From Taiwanofungus camphoratus (taxonomy: Eukaryota > Basidiomycota > Agaricomycetes > Polyporales > Taiwanofungaceae): a stretch of 64,000 nucleotides of DNA. The DNA lies in assembly GCA_003999685.1 (NCBI GenBank), contig CP021224.1:930001-994000 (forward strand), given 5' to 3'. Positions 49,573 to 62,407 of the stretch are shown here, piece by piece. The notes beneath the pieces were generated by a model. The model ran no database searches, was not told where the DNA came from, and saw nothing but the letters and a program-made list of their open reading frames with translations. The position numbers were made by a program, and so were the translations under genes. The stretch's first letter is position 1, and each line of letters opens with the position of its first letter.

Positions 49573-49920
49573 CTGTGAATCAAGAGGTTACTGTGTGAAT
49601 GGTTCAGCACAACTTTGTGCAACAGGCCTTGACGTTTTAGAATTGAGTGCGGTAGCCACAAATCACTAGGGAGATGTTAATTGCTAGATCATTCATCGTC
49701 CAGCTACGCACGACTCACGTTTAATCCTCGATGGGAAGACCTGTGGATTCTATCCGACGATGTTGGAGGAGTGTCTCAATCGAGAATTCTTGGTGGTGAC
49801 GATGGGTGGCTGAAACTGTATAGTTGTGGTCCCACGGAGTAGCCGCCACAAACTTTCGATCTCCGTCGTAAAGCCTGGCAATATCGACCTCGACGCAAGA
49901 CCCGTTCACGACTACACAAG
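49573..49920. promoter_or_regulatory. bidirectional ribosomal-protein promoter (RPP2 / RPS15)
   Basis: A 348-base gap between two opposed ribosomal protein start codons. It includes the probable RPP2 5' leader intron. Shared control is an inference from geometry; no known element was identified. Confidence 0.5.
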
Positions 49921-50799
49921 ATGGTGAGTTCTGCTGTATCTTATCTGTTTTACCGATGCGTAGTGTTAACGGGATATCTTTCTATGTAGGCTGACTCTTC
50001 TGTGACCGACCCACAAACAGCCGCCGACCTCAAGAAGAAGCGTACCTTCCGCACGTTCTCCTACCGTGGAGTTGAGCTGGATAAGCTTTTGGATTTGAGC
50101 AACGAGGAAGTGAGTGTATTCTCAACTACCGCCATGACTTGCTCTAATTGCAATTTGTATTTAGTTCGTGGAAGTATGTCAGGTTCCTCCTTACGTCTGA
50201 CAATCAAAACTGAAGTCAGCTAGCTCGTACACGCCCGTGCTCGAAGACGGTTCCAGCGTGGTCTGAAACGTCGCCCTATGGGTCTTATCAAGAAGCTTCG
50301 CAAGGCGAAGAAGGAGGCTCCTCCCAACGAAAAGCCCGCCGTCGTTAAGACCCACCTCCGTGACATGATTGTTGTCCCCGAGATGATTGGCAGCGTCGTC
50401 GGTATCTACAATGGAAAGGTGCGTCACTTTATGGATAGTATGCTCCTGGAGAAGAAACTTAGCGTATACTGGTAAGGTCTTCAACTCGGTGGAAATCAAG
50501 CCCGAGATGACCGGACACTACCTCGCCGAATTCTCGTGCTCATACCGGCCCGTGAAGCACGGTCGCCCTGGTGTACGTACTCTTTATGATGTTTGATTGT
50601 GATGCTCGCGTTAACGTCTGTTCTTGTCTCGACAAATAGATTGGTGCGACACACTGTGAGTATTGTTCCGTCTTATATCAGCTATTGATGGGTTCTAATA
50701 AGATTCTCTTCTAGCGTCCCGTTTGTATGTATCAGGTGATTCATCTTCATTCTGTTCAGATGCTGATGTATCACGTCTTGCAGCATTCCTCTCAAGTAA
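49921..50799 (+). CDS. RPS15: 40S ribosomal protein S15 (uS19)
   Basis: uS19 sits in the head of the small subunit near the decoding site. The first coding exon is the bare ATG 49921-49923, followed by GTGAGT; the next exon continues [17 protein letters not shown]. Then [118 protein letters not shown] and THSSRFIPLK. The last residues come from two very small exons, with TAA 50797-50799. Six or seven introns, which is high for a protein of about 150 residues. Confidence 0.95.
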
Positions 50800-51294
50800 A
50801 CGTATCGGTTGTCATCTTTTATGTGTTCGCTCTCCACCATGTGCTTTAGTCTCAAAAAGTACCTCGCAATATGCACTATGCCTTGCGCATGCTCCGTAAT
50901 CTCTGGTGTTCATGAGCTTCCCAGGTGCATCTGAAATGAAAGATAGGAAGACGATGCCGCTGTCAATCTCAATTCAACAGATGATGTGATTGACATCAGT
51001 CACGTAAGAGTGTTATCAATGCCGTAGACCATCTGCAAGGCATTGTCACTTTCGCCACTTCATCGCAGCAGTGTACCATTGAACTCATCATGAGGCTAGA
51101 AACCATAGAGAACAATCTTGTGCAACTAGGCCATCCGTCGCCCTAATGGCTGGGTCAAGGGTATAGATGGTTCGTCCGTGTCATAGCTTAAGTGAGGCAA
51201 GTATAGTGAAGTACAGATACGCGAAAAAGAAAATGCAACTGGATAAGCGTGATGCCATATGATATATACCAACCAGAAAACCAAAGTACAAAAG
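50800..51294. other. intergenic, convergent 3' ends
   Basis: About 495 bases between RPS15 (plus) and LRG1 (minus). No further gene; presumed 3' untranslated regions. Confidence 0.5.
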
Positions 51295-54200
51295 TCATAT
51301 TCGTTGCCGCACTGCAGGCTGCGGATGACCGTTCGGCACAAAGGGGTGTGAGCCTTCCCCGCTACTCCGCGAGGGAACGAACGAATTCGACATAGACGCA
51401 GGTCGACTGGGAACTTGCCCCACAAATGGCTGCCGCTCCGGCGGTACCCAGTCGCTGCTCGAAGCCTGCACATTGGGTGCCCTGGGTTGAGGTGCATAAA
51501 TGGCAGAGGTGCCCTGCGGTGACGGAGCCGACGTTCCTGCAGGTGGAGGATACGAGAAAGGTGAATGTTGGAGGGGAGGGGCAGATGCCTGCTGCCGAGG
51601 CTGAGTTGATCCATTCCGAATAAGACTATCGGAAGGCGACGCATTGGTCGTGGGCGGTCGGTCTAGGTACTGAGAATTTGACTGCGGCTGTGTTCTGTGA
51701 ATACGTTAGTTTCACGTGAATCATTACTTGTCAGGAACCCACCTTGGGGGCAACGAGCGCATATCTTCGGTCCGTGAGGTGCTAGGGTTGAAAGGCGCTG
51801 ATCCTGACACTGGTGATGTCAACCCGGGTGTGCGCCCGCTCGCCTTGAGGCGCATGTACGTATCACACTTCTTCAGGAACTCCTTGCTGGGAAGGTCCAG
51901 GCTGTTGGCGAAATACTCTTGATCATGAAGGATCGATAAGAACTCTTCCGGCACACAGTAGAATTCGTCCTGATTCTCTAGCAAGGCGGTAACAACTCGG
52001 ATGGCTCCGAAGCTCTCGTCCCGTACTGCATCTCGGCCACGGGAGTATAAGATGCTTGGACATATCACGGTTGCCAAATTAGGTAGATCCATCTTGCTCC
52101 CTGTCTCTTCATCCATATGCGCGAACGACGCTACCCATTTAAGGAACACAAACAAGACCTCCAGTGTGTCCCTGTGAGCTTTTGGAAGAATGAGCGAGAC
52201 CATATGGAGCATGCGTGTTCGTTCAGCCTCAGTCGGGAGACCTGAACATTTTGATGTCATCGATGATTCACTACAAAGCGAGAAAAACTTACTCTGAGAC
52301 GCAATGAACAAGCGGTGCAACTTGAACGTCATCAAGGGGTCCGGTAGGTCTCGGAAAAACTTCTTCAACAATGCCGCCAGTTGTACAGGGTTGTCTTGTG
52401 TCAGATCTACCGAAGATGGATCTCGGTCAATAGCTTCAGTCAACTCTTTGAGCCGCCTGATGTTGCCATTCCGTCGGAAGATACCTTCGATGGACATGTC
52501 TACATTGGCTGTAAATCACCTATGCATAATGATTGCATAATGAACACTCACCCATCTGCCGCATAGCAGAGACTACGTCGTCGACAAAGCTGGGGATCCT
52601 CATCGCAGTCCGTGATGCACCAAGCAACGAATCCGCCCCCTCTCTCTCCACAAGAAGCTCCAGAGGGACACCAAAAACGCCTACGACGTTACAGTTAGTC
52701 CATATGTCTGGAACAGCAACGACAATAACGACTCGCCCTTTTTCTTCACGTTCTTCTTGTCGTTCCCGGGCTTAAAGAGCTTGTTCCAGAAAGAACTCTT
52801 CTTTGTCTCTACCAACTCCAGAATCTCATCGAGGTCGAACTGATCTCGTAATGGTGATCGCTGAAGTACGAGGACTGCACAGTGCTTGACGATAGCCAGC
52901 TCTAGATTGCTCAGTTCAGCGATAAACGGAATCGAACTCTGCCGTGGGAGGGAGCGATGTTGTTCCCGGGCCTGTGCAGCTTCGACAATCTGAGGGATGT
53001 CGGCCAGGGTTATGCCATCCTCCACACCCCCAACTGTGGGCTCGTCCGTACCTCCAGCAGGTGATGTCGGAGCGGAGTCGTCCACAATCATGATACCTGT
53101 ATTGTTCCTTGCAAAAGGCGGTCTGATGACTTGTCCCTGCTGGTTGGTGTCGATGGTTCCCGGCGAAATTCGTGAGTGTGAGTGAGGGTGGGCAGACTTG
53201 TGGAGTTTGCCAGATGATGATTGGCTTTGCTGAGGCGTAACACGGAAGGAATTCGAGGGAACGAGATCTTGCGAGCGTTGAGAATGCATGACATCCGCAG
53301 GCTGTGCCACTTTGCCCGTTGGACTCTCAACAACCGTTGATCGCTTTGGCACACGGGCTGTTGCAGACAGCTTGCGATCCAGATGTACAGACTTGAGTCG
53401 ATTGATGTCACCTGAGTTGCGATAAGGATCTTCCTCAAGCTCCCTCTGGCTTTGGCCTTGGGAAGGGGCTGTTGCCGATTGGTCAAAATAGGGAATGAAA
53501 ATAGGAGCTGTGACGTACCAGGAGAGAGCTGCACAACACCACGCTTCTTCAAGAGCACGTATAACCGTCGTAGAGCGACATTCAGTAAGAAAGCATACTG
53601 TTCCAACCGAGAGACGGCTTGGAAACCGTTTCGACATCCACTGTGTGCGTGCTCCGTGCAGAAGATGACTGTAGGGACGCTGCCAAATAACGACGTGTCC
53701 TTCATTGAGTCGACCTCGTACACGAATAACTGGACATTGGCGGGAGGGCGTCGTGCAGTGGATACTTTCGGCGTCTCCTTTTCTTTCTCCTTGTCCTTGT
53801 CATCGGGACTTCTTGGCGGTGCGATCTCCTTCGGTGTAGGGACAGCTGCAGCCTTCCCACAAGTGGCACATTGTACACAGTGTGAGTGCCATCGCTGGTA
53901 GGTACCCAGACGTATACAGTCTTCCTCTACCATTTGTCCACATTTGGCGCAGAGGTCAGAAGGTGGGTTAACGACATTCACTTTGGCTAATGCCGGATCT
54001 CGAGGAGCACTCGTGAAAGGAGATTCACCAGCATTCTCCGGAGCCAAACTCTTGAAACCATACGCAACTCCAGATGTGCCAACATTACCGCTTTCACTTG
54101 GATTTGGGATTATGACCTCGCCGTTTGCGCGCTTCATCATTCGCTTCGCGCTTGGATTTCCTCCCTGAATCGCCAGCATGTGGAGCTTGTCCAAGAAGGA

Positions 54201-56194
54201 GGTGATGGGCTCTTGAACGTTCTGCTCCCTTTCAAGCTTCAAAGCACCGGTCAAGGCAATGCGTATCAGAATCTTCAGGTAGTGCGCTAGCCCTGTTACA
54301 AGCGCTAGGAGCTCTTGCGTCATGCCCATGCGACGCGCTCCCGTCTCTTGCGTATGTGAAAGTAATGTAAAAAGATCCACCGTCTTACGACATAACATCC
54401 TAGCTTCACGGACATGCGACATGCCTATTGGTGGGTGAAAAAAGTGGCGTTACTTTGTGATCGTATCTCATTTGACAAAACGGACCTTTCAGTTTCAAAC
54501 GGGCAAAATGCCACTCTAGGTCATCAATAGTTGCAAAAAGGACTTCCACGTGTAGGTTGAACTTCTCAGCCATCCTGATGGCCTCAAGGTATTGTCCATT
54601 GCTGACCTGCCGCAACATGTCTGAGATACATGCAGCACTAGACTCCTCGAATGCTGACAGGACACTGATGTGTAATAAGTGAGCTGCAAGGCATTTGATG
54701 GACTTTCCTACTCACGTCCAAATACGATAGACTTGTTGCTCCATCCTGAATTGTTTGTCCTTGAGCGAGGTCGCCGTCTCTCTCCGCTCCTCTTCAACCC
54801 ACGGAGACTCGACAGATCTGCCTTCGGGATCCTCTGTACTGGGTGAATTCGTGAGGGCAAGCTTCCGTGAAACAACCTTGACATTCCAGAACTAGGCGTG
54901 CGCATTAGCGTCGTTGGCTAGTAAATGAGAGCACACCGAAGCAAGTCACCTTATTAATCATATAGCACTCTGGGTGCCAACATTCATCTCGCATGTTCCG
55001 ATTGATCTCCACAAACTGTTTCAATATGGCACTGTTGCATCCCGCACATTTGGTGGCAAAGCGAGTCGAATAATGGTAGTGACAGTACACGTCTCCCTCG
55101 TGTTCGTAATATGAATCCTGCGGACCAAACAAAGTCGGGCAGACAGAGCAAGTGAAATGTTCCACGTGGAATTTTTTATCTAAGGGCCGATCATGACTAA
55201 TTATCATAGTTGATTCTCATGAAATGACTTACTGCACGCAGTTATGTAACTACCCCGCAAGGCCTGACTACATTTGGCGCAAATGAGATTTAGACGCCGG
55301 AAGTAGTCCCTCTCACATAGCGGATGCTGTTTGCCGTCGGGCCCGTCGATTGGGAAAAACTTCGAAGCGACTACGGTGCCGCAATCCTAATTTCCTGTCA
55401 ATCAGAATCGCCCAGTGCTTATACCATATCCACGCACCATGCATTTGAAGCACTGTAGGTGATAAACGGTACCTAGAGCTCGCACGAATGCACCTTGCAT
55501 AGCTTTGCCACATGCCGCACATGGTCTAGCAATTAACGCAACACGTAAGAAAGAAGTTGGGGCAAGGGCCTGTACGCAGGATAGAGACGACACATTTTCA
55601 GGCAGGGATCAAGGACAAGGACACTTACGTTGAAGCAATGCTCGCACTGGTATGAGTTGTTGAAGTTCCGGCCGGTGCACTTCCTCCAGGTGTCGATGAC
55701 TCGGAATGGAGAGACGACTCAGAGTGCACGCTCCCTGGACGAGTCTTTGATGTTTCTGAATGGTCAGAGGAGGATTGATTATGGTTGCTAGTACTGGCCG
55801 GGGTTGTCGGTCGACTAGCAGTCAAGAAAGTCTGGGATCGGGGAGGGGGCGGATCAGATGCACCAAGATCACTCATATTTCGAGAACTGTAATGGTTCAG
55901 ATCCTCGCTGCGGGTATGGGGATGGTCATCGCCCTTGGGTTTCCTCTGATCTAGGTTGTGAGGAGTGCTGACGGTCGAAGCTCTGTGCGGCAAGTTCGCA
56001 CGTTCCTGCGGATAAGAGCTGCTGGTAGCAGATGAGGGGAGTGTACCATTCCGAGGTGAGGTCGGAGGTTGTTCACGAGCCTGAAAGGAGTCTGAGTCGG
56101 GGGCCATGTAGGCTAGGGCAGAGGGATCTCCAGATGACAAGGAGTCAACAGAGACCTGTTTGTGTTGACGGCCCTGGTCGGCTGAACCGTTCAT
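51295..56194 (-). CDS. LRG1: LRG1-type LIM-domain Rho GTPase-activating protein
   Basis: Lrg1 turns off Rho1 and so restrains cell-wall synthesis and the cell-wall-integrity MAPK. ATG 56194 begins a Ser/Pro-rich leader. LIM1 contains RPCAACGKAMQGAFVRALG and VYHLQCFKCM; LIM2 contains LICAKCGQALRG and FHVEHFTCSVCPTLFGPQDS. A third cysteine-rich half is CYHYHY-like: DVYCHYHYSTRFATKCAGC. After an alpha-helical region a further LIM-like unit reads LCAKCGQMVEEDCIRLGTYQ and WHSHCVQCATCGKAA. The RhoGAP domain follows: SIEGIFRRNGNIRRLKELTE (arginine finger) and NPVQLAALLKKFFRDLPDPL, then LATVICPSILYSRGRD. A Pro/Ser-rich last exon (51295-51695) ends QPAVRQRI, TGA 51295-51297. It shares a pathway with SLT2 in this window. 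Three LIM units plus RhoGAP point to Lrg1 rather than Rga1/2. Confidence 0.9.
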
Positions 56195-57138
56195 AGATGC
56201 GACAACCCAGAGAATAGGTCACCAGGGCCGTATGAGGAGAAAAGAGAAAAGCTAAGCCAACGTCGCCGTCGTCGTCCACGGCAAGCACGAGGGAAAGCCG
56301 CAATATTGGAAACAGCAATTTCACAATGCAAGCGTGATGGATCACATTTGTGACGATTAAGCCACCTCGTGTGACTGTCACAAGTCGCCTGCTCCTGGAC
56401 ACATGGCTTGAGTTTTATGTCTAACGTTGCCTGCCGCTGAGTCGGTTGACCACTGCCGTGTCACCCGACAATCTACCTTTGTCCAGCTCTCGCAACGTAT
56501 TGGACTCGGTTTTCAAGGTTCTGTCAGGTTATGTAGTGATTTGTTATGGTTGCGTCCCACTTTGCCATCTCCCTTACTCGGACAATGGTTGCATCCTACA
56601 AGTCCCTGTCCCTTGAAAAACAAGTTCACCTGGTCAGTCTCAAGAGACAGATCTCTGGAGCCTATCCAAAGTCCACCCCCTAGTACAGGCCTATGCACAT
56701 TCTACCCAGTATGAATTTTAGGTGTGCCTGTATTCTTCGAACTTCCAAGATTTAACGACGTCACTACATTCTGTGTCCTGACATCGTTCAAGTATTGGCT
56801 ACATATGGTGCCAGATAGCTCTCAACTGATTTGATATCATAATATATGCTGATAACTGACAAGTCCATCGATGAGCCACAAAGAACTTACGCCAACTCGT
56901 CGAACGTGTTCAGACGAGCAGTCATTGTATCGCAATTGTGTCAATATATGCTGATTGGATGCTGGAATTGGCACCATATGAACATTGCAGACCTAGGTGG
57001 CATTACAATGTGCGGATTCACTGTTAATTTTGGAAGCCACCGACACTTAGCGATCCAAACTACTATACTGACAAAGAAAGCATCGCGTCGAATTTGTAAT
57101 AACACGATCGTAAATCAGCACCCGACACGCTATCAACA
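56195..57138. other. intergenic, same-strand gap
   Basis: About 940 bases between the LRG1 start and the end of the first carboxypeptidase gene. The plus-strand 191-residue frame (56846-57421) overlaps the carboxypeptidase 3' exons antisense and is not believed. Nothing else recognised. Confidence 0.45.
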
Positions 57139-59534
57139 CTACAGTGTAGTTGCCTCGTCAACGTTCAGAATCAAAGTCGTAAAGAACCTAATCATCTCCA
57201 CGAACTTGTCTGCCACAATCGCTATACACAATGAATCAGCAAATAGGACTTGGATGGGGCAGCACTATAAGTTCAATTTCACCTTCATTGACCGTGTGTA
57301 TTCCGTTCGTGTCGTCCGCACTACTTTCATCGTAATGTGCATATCGGAAGATATGTGGCGTCAATCTCCAGTAGAACCGGGTGTCTATCCTGCGTTAAGC
57401 TGGTTTTCGACAGCGGAATAGTAAAAAGAGTAGGGTACCAGTATTACCAGCGCCGAGACTCGGGATCACAGTGATCGGGTCTGCTTGTAGTGCACGATGA
57501 GCATTGTAAGTCGCCTTGATCGTACCAGCGAGTAGCTGGAACGGTACAGCATCCGGACCAGTCGGAGTTACAGGTGCGGGTTCCAGTGCCGTATTCCAAG
57601 CATCGCTGAGAGTCAGCGTACCGTACGAGGGCACTCCTTCCTCCGTGACATGCGACCCGAAGGCGACATATGAGAGATTGAATCTAGTCGCCAATGGCTT
57701 CAGAATCGCAGTGCTGTGTTCCCTCACAGCATTGACAGAGCTTCCCAGTATAACACAAAAACTTAGTGTTGAAGGCAAAGCAAGGGAATCCACACACCTG
57801 TCAGCAGCAATGCGGTGGTCCACAACGGCCACCGCGTTCTCGGGGAGAGCATTTGCCTTTACACCACCGTTGATAAGGTCTATTGCCTGTGTCGTGCCCA
57901 CAAGCGCCTTGAAAAGAGGGATTTTTAGTAGCATATTCTGCACTACGACGAGGGCTTTGTCCGACTTCACAGACCGCTTGACTGCCTTGCGGAGGGAAGC
58001 GGGGAAGTCTGGCGCGTATTCGGCGAGACACTGGACATGCTGGTATATGGGCGTGTCGCGGCTGAGGCGGGCTTGTATGGGGTTATCCTCGTACTGAACT
58101 AGAAACGCGGCGAGTATTCCGATGGCCTAGTAGGGATGTGTAAAGGTGAATACATGTCGACATGAGGAGGATCAGTCGTACTGTGTGTGGAGGTGGAATG
58201 CTCGAGTGTCCGCCTGGGGTGGTCAATTCTACTTGCACGTCCAAGTATCCCTTCTCAGCAATCGCAGGGAGAGCAAAGACACCGCCGTACTGCTTTTCAA
58301 TAGTTCCTGGGCCGTATTGGATCTTCTTGAATTGGACGATCATCGAAAGAAGCACATACCTCCTTCATCGACAAGCATAGCGAAGGCGTTTTCGCCGTAC
58401 TTGGATAATAAGTACTTCCCTAGCTCTAAACCGCCCTTGAAATCAACGTAAGATGGCTAGGATAAGGCAGCGCTCTTTCAAAGGATGCGTACCTGAGTTC
58501 CACTCGACTCCTCATCGATACCAAAGGCAATGACAAGGCTCCGGGTAGGCCGGAAATTACGTTCCAACAGCAACTCAACAGAAGCCCTGCCCTTCATAAG
58601 GGCTGGCACCATTGCGCAAAAATAAAACGCCTACATAATGCCGATTAATCCACTTTTGTCATCTACTGCACCGCGTCCCCAGATGTACTTGCCTGGCCAT
58701 ACCCCACGGTGGTCTAAGTAACATTGCTCATATGCGCTGACAATCAACATACCGTCAAAATGACCAGAGTACGGCGGATACCTCCAATCATCATACGTGT
58801 CCGGATTCACGGGAACGACGTCTACAGCCAAGTATTATGGATCCCAGGGTGTTTGCATCAGATCATCTCAATGACATACCCTGATGGGCAGTCAAAAGCA
58901 AAGGTTTGAGGGACACGTCCGAGCCCGTCCACACGTATACTAGGCCATAAGTGTTGACTTTTGTCAGTTCCAAGGTAGCGTGACTAAGATTTGACGTTGT
59001 ATATCGATCGCTTCACGAAATCGGCGTACGGAACACTCACGTCTGCGGAAATGCAGATAGAAGATAGTCATGGAAGGGTCCAAACGCCTCCCAGCGCGGG
59101 TCCTCGCCAACCGGTAACATCTCGTCATAGCTCTCGGTGCTATCCAGGGGTGTCAGCCTTGAGGGACTCGCAGATTCTCACAGAACTCACGGAATTCTGA
59201 CTGCCCCTGCCAGCCAGTTCACCGCTCTGTCTAGAAACGCCTGTCCCCCGAAGGTCCCCCCCAGGTCTTGCCAAAGCTCTCCGTGTTTTTCTGGTATCAA
59301 GGCAGGTACCTGTGGGCATAGAGGCACCTCATTGTTCTGCGAGATCGGACCCAGAAAGTCATGCACCAAGGCAAATACGGTCAGACTCAGTTGGTATATG
59401 ACTATGAACCAGCTGAATGAGACGAGTAACCACCGGAGAACGCGAGATATTCCATGACGTGAATGCGTCTGAATACCCTCGGACAGGCTTGAAGGGAGAC
59501 GCTGCCCCTCGAGCTCCCTTTTGATAGATGACAT
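57139..59534 (-). CDS. CPS1: M20 vacuolar carboxypeptidase, CPS1 type, copy A
   Basis: A Gly-Xaa carboxypeptidase of the M20 zinc family, delivered to the vacuole as a membrane-anchored precursor. ATG 59534 gives a short cytoplasmic part, then a single membrane helix (WLLVSFSWFIVIYQLSLTVF), then CPQVPALIPEKHGELW. Zinc-binding segments are DVVPVNPDTYDDWRYPPYSG, IWGRGAVDDKSGLIGIM and IAFGIDEESSGTQ (catalytic Glu). Then QVELTTPGGHSSIPPPHT, NALPENAVAVVDHRIA, and ITVIPSLGAGNTG. The C-terminal exons read DTRFYWRLTPHIFRYAHYDE, GIHTVNE and ADKFVEMIRFFTTLILNVDE, with TAG 57139-57141. Splicing from GNTG to DTRFYW uses the acceptor GGATAG. About ten introns. Intact as far as can be read. Confidence 0.93.
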
Positions 59535-60022
59535 GGAGGTAGACGGGAATGATCAGCTGCGCATTTTATATCACAACTTTTTGGGCCCTGTGGTGCGAGT
59601 AAACGCATCGTGAGCACCTGGACATCACGCCTTGATAAAGCTTATTAAGGCGTGAGTCCATCAACCTTTGCAGCCGATGCACCGTATGTAGTTGAAGAGA
59701 ACACTGTTGCAGTTATAACGCGTCCTGAATATGCAAAGAGCGGAATGAATACTAGCTATTGTGTACAATATCGTAGATCAATCAAGCTAACGATCGATCG
59801 ACCAGCTCAGAACATTCTTGTTTCCCAGACCTCAAGTACTGAGTAAAGCAGTAGGCCCGAAGCAATCCGTATGTTCCTACCGGTACAAACAACAAGCAGT
59901 ACACGAGTCAGCCATTCATCTGCCGAATTTGATAACACGTTGCGTGTTTCCAATATGCATTTGTGGCACGTCTTCGAACAAGGAATTTGTCTCTAGCATC
60001 ATCAGGTGTACACATCTCCCGC
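59535..60022. other. spacer between tandem carboxypeptidase genes
   Basis: A 488-base spacer holding the copy A promoter and copy B 3' end. No gene; 59820-60020 is mildly AT-rich. Confidence 0.5.
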
Positions 60023-62407
60023 CTACAAGGTAGTGGATTCGTCCGCATTGAGGATCAGTGTTGTGAAGAACCTTATCATTTCGATGAAATTGTCCACGAT
60101 AAGGGCTGCGAACAGCAAGTCAGTGAGATGTGAATAAAAGGACCGTTGCCTGACCTTCGTTCACGGTATGCACGCCATTCAAGCCAGTCCCACTGCCCGC
60201 ATTGTAATGGGTGTAGCGGAATATATGCGATGTCAGAGGCCAGTAGTACCGAGTATCTTGAACGGAGGGAGTATCAGCCATATGTCTTTTCAAAGTGAAG
60301 TACGTTATGTACCGGTGTTCCCAGAGACAAGACTGGGTATGACAGTGATACCATCCTCCTCTAACGAGTGATGCGAGTTGTATGTAGCCTTGATCGTACC
60401 AGATAGCAGTTGGAATGGTGCAGCGTCTTGACCAACCGGAGTGATTGGAGCCGGCTCAAGTGCAGTACCCCACGCGTCGCTCAGAGCCAGTGTCCCATAG
60501 GCTGGTACGTCCTGGCCTGTTATACTGGAGCCAAACGCGGTGTACGAGAGGTTGAAATCCGATGCGACAGACTTCAGGACAGCCGTGGCATGCTCCTTTA
60601 CCGCGTCAACGGAACTGCAGTCAATCCTATCGGTATATGCAACGCACAAGGTCCGTAATCGAAGACAGACCTGTCAGTAGCAATGCGATGGTTGATCACA
60701 GCCACTGCGTTCTCCGGGAGTGCATTCGTCTTCACGCCGCCATCTATCAAATCGACAGCCTGTGTCGTGCCCACGAGCGCCCTAAACGTCGTGTTCTCAA
60801 ACAGTGCTTTCTCCGCTGCACGCAGAGCCTTGTCCGAGCCCGCAGACCGCCTGATGGCCTTACGCACGGACGGCGAGAGTGCAGGCGCGTGCGCGGCGAG
60901 ACATTGCGCGTGCCAGTACATTGGCGTGTCACGCTTTAGGCGCGCCTCGATTGGATTGTTCTCGTACTGCACGAGGAGCGCCGCAAGGATCCCGATGGTC
61001 TGGGTGAGATATGTGTCAGTTCTTGTGCTCGATTACAGAGGCAACGAAATACCCTACCGTATGGGAGGGCGGGACGCTAGAGTGTCCACCGGGCGAGGTC
61101 ACCTCGAGACGCACGTCTATATAACCCTTTTCTGCAACTGAAGGTAGGGCGAATACACCGCCGTATTCCTCCGAAATCTTACCTGGAAGAAGGATTAATC
61201 GAAGAACTATTACGACAGAAATGCACACGTACCACCTTCGTCGACAAGCATTGCGAAAGCGCCTTCACCATACGTCGACAAAAGATACTTCCCGATTGCA
61301 GAAGCACCCTGCGCCAGCATTCGTGAGCTCTCAGAGTGATATGATTTTGCATAAACAACTACCTGAACACCACTCGTTTCCTCGTCGAAGCCGAATGCAA
61401 GGACGACTCCTCGAGTAGGCTTAAAGCCACGCTCTAGTAGAGATTCGACGGAAGACCTACATCGTGTGAGTTATGACATCAGCGCTCCGAGACGCAAACC
61501 TACATGATGCCAATCAGACCACTCTTATCATCTCTACTGCCCCGTCCCCAGACATATTTGCCTGGTTTTATGTCCCAATGGTTATCGCCCGCGAGTCACA
61601 CGACCATTCGAGAACACATACCATCGTAGTAGCCCGAGAACGGCGGGTGCTCCCAGTCACCATACGTGTCTGGGTTGACAGGAACGACGTCTAATCATCA
61701 TCAACGGTAGGTTTCTCAGAGTAAGCAACAAGATTGCATTGTATGCATACCTTGGTGCGCAGTCAGTAACAGTGGCTTCAGCGACTCGTCTGAGCCCTTC
61801 CAGGCGTACACTAATCCGTAAGTATTCACTTTCGTGAGTTTCAAAGTGGTGTGACTAAGTGACTGTGTTAGTTTCGTGGCTCTGGGGTAACAGTCCTCCG
61901 GCTACCCACATTTTTGGAAATGAGGACAGCAAGTAATCATGGAAAGGCCCAAACGCTTCCCAGCGGGGATCCACGCCAACTGGATCCATTTTGTCGTAGC
62001 TCTGCGTTCTACGCGCGGACTGTCAGCCATCCAAAGCAGTTGACCCGAAGTCCTGATGAAACTCACGGGATTCTGACTGCACCAGCGATCCAGTTCACCG
62101 CCCTGTCCAAGAATGCCTCCGTGCCAAAGGTCTCACCGAGGCTGCTCCAGAGCTCCTCGTTCTTTTGAGGGACCAAGGGAGACGCCTGAGGACACATGTG
62201 TGCGCTCTCCACATCCGACTCGCGCATTCTCGTCCATAGCACGACACCGACGTGTGCCGCGTACAGACATGTAGACAAGCTGATCAGAGCCACGAGCAAC
62301 TTGGGAAAGCGCGACTTGTAGTTTGTACACGTCGAAGCGCGCGCATGGACGCGTGCAGGCGCTGCCGATGGAAGTAGCGCATCCTTCTCATCTACAAAAG
62401 CAGACAT
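60023..62407 (-). CDS. CPS1: M20 vacuolar carboxypeptidase, CPS1 type, copy B
   Basis: A paralogue of copy A in the same orientation, with matching domain order and similar intron positions. ATG 62407 gives MSAFVDEKDALLPSAAPARV, an anchor helix (PKLLVALISLSTCLYAAHVG), then MCPQASPLVPQKNEELWSSL. The key segments are VVLAFGFDEETSGVQ (catalytic Glu), RLEVTSPGGHSSVPPSHTVG, KTNALPENAVAVINHRIATD, GITVIPSLVSGNTG, DTRYYWPLTSHIFRYTHYNA, GVHTVNE and VDNFIEMIRFFTTLILNADE. TAG is at 60023-60025. The cytoplasmic leader carries an acidic dileucine-like EKDALL, which could aid vacuolar sorting (inference) and is not obvious in copy A. Both copies look functional, so they may have split roles. Confidence 0.93.

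Noticed and set aside
56846-57421. 191-residue plus-strand frame
   Set aside because: Its second half is the complement of the last carboxypeptidase exons (DTRFYWRL, ADKFVEMIRFF), which are clearly coding on the minus strand.
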